Below are positions 61,400-64,000 of a DNA stretch of 64,000 bases, piece by piece. The stretch is taken from assembly GCF_030818015.1 (NCBI RefSeq), contig NZ_JAUSZX010000001.1, positions 3,162,001 through 3,226,000 of the forward strand, given 5' to 3'. Under the pieces are notes generated by a model. The model worked only from the letters and a program-made list of their open reading frames with translations, did no database searches and had not been told where the DNA came from. Both the position numbers and the translations under genes were made by a program. Within the stretch, counting starts at the first letter, position 1. Each line of letters starts with the position of its first letter. This DNA comes from Arthrobacter globiformis (GTDB lineage Bacteria; Actinomycetota; Actinomycetes; Actinomycetales; Micrococcaceae).

Positions 61400-62956
61400 T
61401 CAGATGATTGGGCGTACCGTCACGGGCTGGTCCGCCTTGCTGAAAAGCAGCTTGGTGCTGCGGTCCAGGAAGATCAGGTACAGCGCAAACAGCAGGGCGA
61501 TGATGGCGGCTGCATTGCGGGCCAGCGCGAGGGCAAGACCCAGATCGTCGGTCTGCAGGTAGGGGAAGACCTCCAGCTGGTCCGAGATGGCATAGACCAT
61601 GAAGAAGGAAACGATGAAGTACAGGGCCTTGACCTGCCAGTCGTCACGGATGCCCGTGACGGCGAACAGCGGGATCAGCCACACCACATACCAGGACTGG
61701 ATCATGGGCGACAGCACCACAACAGCCGCGAAGGCGAGCGTCAGGCGGCGCATGAGGCGGTCGTGTTCGCCCCGGAAAATCTGCCAGGCGACGATGCCCA
61801 CGGCGAGGAGCTTGCCGGCGTCGTAAACCCATTTGGCCAGCCCCCAGCCGTCCAGGCTGAACGCGTTGGCGATGGACGCGACCACCAGGCCGAGCAGCCC
61901 CACGGGGGCGTACCAGATCCAGACGCTGCCGGGCGCCGATAGGCCGTTGATCCACCCAAACCCAAAGCCGTTCACCAAGCTCATCAGGTAGAGCAGGGCA
62001 AGGCTGATTCCGGCCGTCAGGCCCCAGAACACAAACTTCCGGGGCCAGCTGGCCCCCTTGCCGGCCCAAAGCAGGCCGATGAACGGAAGGAACACCACGG
62101 TGATCGGTTTCACCGCGATGGAGGCCGTGACGAGGACAATGCCGAAAATGACCCGCCGCGTGGCACAGTAGTACAGGCCGGCGAGGGCGAGCCCGATCAT
62201 GAGCGAATCGTTGTGGACGCTGGCGATGAAATTGGTCAGGAAGAGCGGATTCGCCGCCGTCAGCCAAAGGGCACGGTGCGGATTGACCCCGTGCAGCTCG
62301 GCAAGCCTGGGGACGTAGACGATGCAGAGCACCACACCCGCCACAGCGGCCAGGCGGAACAGCATGATGCTGGCTTCCGGGTGGACATTGGTGGACCAGA
62401 CCACGAACTGCTCGATCCACAAAAACACCTGGCCGTAGGGAACCGGGGCCTCGGTCCACATCTTGTCCGCGCCCAGCTGGAAGTAGTTGGACAGGGCCGA
62501 AATGCCGTTCTCGTACGGGTTGAAGCCCTCCACCATCAGCCGGCCCTGACCGATGTACGCGTAGACGTCCCGGCTGAACAGCGGGACGGTGAACATCATG
62601 GGAAGGCCCCACGCGACGATGGCCTGCAGGGTGGCCTTGCGGGCCTCCCGGCCCCACACGTGGATGTGCTGGCCAAGCCTGAGCCACGCCCGGACCAGCA
62701 GCATGCCGCCCACCGCAAGCAGCACAATGGAGAGCCCGACGCCGAACGCCTCGGTGCGCATCCAGATGAACAGCGGCATCCGCCGCAGCTCCGAGACGGG
62801 CGCCAGCCAGCCGACGCCGAAAGAACCGACGAGCAGGAACATGGAACCGATGAAGCCGGAGAGGATCGGCGAGCGTGGGTTGTCCACTTCCGGCCGGGCC
62901 GGGTCCGTGGAAGTGCCGGTGGACGTTTCCCCTATCGCAGGCACAGGCGCCGTCAT
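61400..62956 (-). CDS. mptB: Polyprenol-phosphomannose alpha-1,6-mannosyltransferase, MptB type
   Basis: This GT-C glycosyltransferase has about 12-13 membrane helices. The first extracellular loop holds FSRDVYAYIGQGRLMVEGFNPYE, with the Asp of the family. MptB enzymes extend the alpha-1,6-mannan core of lipomannan in corynebacteria and mycobacteria; in Micrococcaceae a lipomannan or related wall polymer is the likely product. I start at the ATG at 62956 (518 residues); a TTG five codons upstream has a badly placed ribosome site. It diverges from orn. Confidence 0.85.
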   Translation of the reverse strand: MTAPVPAIGETSTGTSTDPARPEVDNPRSPILSGFIGSMFLLVGSFGVGWLAPVSELRRMPLFIWMRTEAFGVGLSIVLLAVGGMLLVRAWLRLGQHIHVWGREARKATLQAIVAWGLPMMFTVPLFSRDVYAYIGQGRLMVEGFNPYENGISALSNYFQLGADKMWTEAPVPYGQVFLWIEQFVVWSTNVHPEASIMLFRLAAVAGVVLCIVYVPRLAELHGVNPHRALWLTAANPLFLTNFIASVHNDSLMIGLALAGLYYCATRRVIFGIVLVTASIAVKPITVVFLPFIGLLWAGKGASWPRKFVFWGLTAGISLALLYLMSLVNGFGFGWINGLSAPGSVWIWYAPVGLLGLVVASIANAFSLDGWGLAKWVYDAGKLLAVGIVAWQIFRGEHDRLMRRLTLAFAAVVVLSPMIQSWYVVWLIPLFAVTGIRDDWQVKALYFIVSFFMVYAISDQLEVFPYLQTDDLGLALALARNAAAIIALLFALYLIFLDRSTKLLFSKADQPVTVRPII

Positions 62957-63164
62957 CTCAGGATCGTCCAATCTCTTCTGCGCCTATCTCTTTAGGCATA
63001 TCTCTTTTGGGCGTGCTGCCCCATCTGCAGCCAAGCTGAGCGGCCAGCCAATTGGGCGGCGCCGGGGACGCGTCCGCCGCAATAAGGCGTTGCCACGTAC
63101 CCGAAATATTAGCACCGGAGCGCCTCTCCAAGGCTTGCACGCGGCTAAACGGTAGGCTGAACGG

Positions 63165-63836
63165 GTGCCTATTACTAACGAACGCATCGTCTGGATCGAC
63201 TGCGAAATGACCGGCCTCGACAGCGTCAATGACGCCCTGATCGAGGTCGCGGCCCTGGTGACCGACTCCGAACTGAACATCCTCGGCGATGGGGTGGACG
63301 TGGTGATCAAGCCGGACGACGCCGCGCTCGCGCAGATGAACGACTTCGTCCGGGACATGCACACCCGGTCAGGTCTGCTGAACGAGCTTCCGGCCGGCAA
63401 AACAATGGCCGAGGCAGAGGCCCTGGTGTTGGACTACATCCGCAAGTGGGTTCCCGACCCCCGCAAGGCGCCCCTCGCCGGCAACTCGGTGGGAACGGAC
63501 CGGGTCTTCCTCGCCAGGGACATGCCCTCGGTGGTGGAGCACCTGCACTACCGCATCATCGATGTCAGCACCATCAAGGAACTGGCCCGGCGCTGGTATG
63601 CACGCGCCTACTTCCAGGCGCCGGCGAAGCTCGGCGGCCACCGCGCACTCGGGGACATCAAGGATTCCATCGACGAACTGCGGTACTACCGGGAAGCCGT
63701 CTTTGTGCCGGCGCCCGGACCGGACAGCGCCACGTCCCAGAAGATCTCCCAGCGCATCTCGTCGTCGCCCTCCGCCGTCGACCAGCAGGCCTCGGAAAGC
63801 GTTCTGCCGCCCGCAGCGCAGCAGCCGGGAAAGTAA
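63165..63836 (+). CDS. orn: Oligoribonuclease
   Basis: Orn degrades RNA fragments of two to five residues at the end of mRNA decay. The 223-residue DEDDh exonuclease has [10 protein letters not shown] (Asp, Glu), the second Asp in [16 protein letters not shown] and His/Asp in [12 protein letters not shown] Ser/Ala/Gln-rich tail of about 35 residues follows the conserved core. It starts with GTG; TAGGCT lies 6 nt upstream with no ribosome site, fitting a leaderless transcript. tRNA-His follows. Confidence 0.94.
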   Translation: MPITNERIVWIDCEMTGLDSVNDALIEVAALVTDSELNILGDGVDVVIKPDDAALAQMNDFVRDMHTRSGLLNELPAGKTMAEAEALVLDYIRKWVPDPRKAPLAGNSVGTDRVFLARDMPSVVEHLHYRIIDVSTIKELARRWYARAYFQAPAKLGGHRALGDIKDSIDELRYYREAVFVPAPGPDSATSQKISQRISSSPSAVDQQASESVLPPAAQQPGK

Positions 63837-63966
63837 TCTGCGCCACGTTTGAGGAAAATTTTGCGGAAAGAGCCAAAAGTGGCAAAAGCACCCCCCAACA
63901 GCAGGTAAACTATTTGTCGTTGCCTTTTCGGAAGGCCGGGAAACCGGACCGTCTGCAGGGCACATG

Positions 63967-64000
63967 GTGGGCGTAGCTCAGTTGGCAGAGCGCCTGGTTG
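63967..64000 (+). tRNA. tRNA-His, cut by the window end
   Basis: The visible 34 nt (GTGGGCGTAGCTCAGTTGGC, then AGAGCGCCTGGTTG) match the 5' half of bacterial tRNA-His up to the first anticodon base G. The full anticodon (GTG expected) lies beyond the window. TAAACT at 63906-63911 could be the -10 of its promoter. Confidence 0.8.

Overview
The window looks like chromosome of a high-GC actinobacterium of the family Micrococcaceae, most like Arthrobacter or Pseudarthrobacter. This rests on base composition, on the block rsfS / nadD / proA / proB / obgE / rpmA / rplU / rne / ndk / DUF4233 / folC / ileS, on a mycothiol-linked thioredoxin-fold protein, on an MptB-type mannosyltransferase, and on type-2 IleS and ValS. 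The genus is inferred from gene content, not from any search.

Bases 1-24000 are mostly minus-strand housekeeping genes. They are a flavin monooxygenase, two paralogous secreted proteins with EPGDDxGG repeats, two identical tRNA-Ala(GGC) genes, then ribosome silencing (rsfS), NAD synthesis (nadD), proline synthesis (proBA), ribosome assembly and proteins (obgE, rpmA, rplU), thiamine salvage (thiD-tenA under a TPP riboswitch), RNase E/G, ndk, folC and ileS behind a T-box leader. Bases 24000-38600 carry valS on the plus strand, then a protein quality-control block (tig, clpP1, clpP2, clpX), tRNA-Pro, tRNA-Gly, a frameshifted winged-helix gene, nei, rpiB and a membrane protein. Bases 38800-47900 hold pepN, an OsmC protein, a small mechanosensitive channel, a truncated haemoglobin, tesB, ettA, a lipoprotein and an SSB.

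The accessory part is 48061-54450. A tRNA-Arg(TCT) gene is the attachment site of a 4.4-kb integrated element bounded by a perfect 41-bp direct repeat (48095-48135 and 52526-52566). The element holds parts of two tyrosine integrases fused head to tail, two DUF6221-type genes, two excisionase-like helix-turn-helix genes and a small unknown gene. Five reading frames or joins inside it are broken by one-base changes in G/C runs. To its right lie a secreted metallophosphoesterase and two diverged copies of a UUCG-loop terminator, which suggest an older insertion or rearrangement at the same place.

Bases 54450-64000 return to chromosomal genes: a LapA-type membrane protein, an AHSA1-like protein, a LacI-controlled three-gene sugar catabolic operon with two visible palindromic operators, a GNAT acetyltransferase, an AlkD-like protein, mptB, oligoribonuclease, and the start of a tRNA-His cut by the window end. 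I see no CRISPR array, no rRNA and no recognisable defence system.
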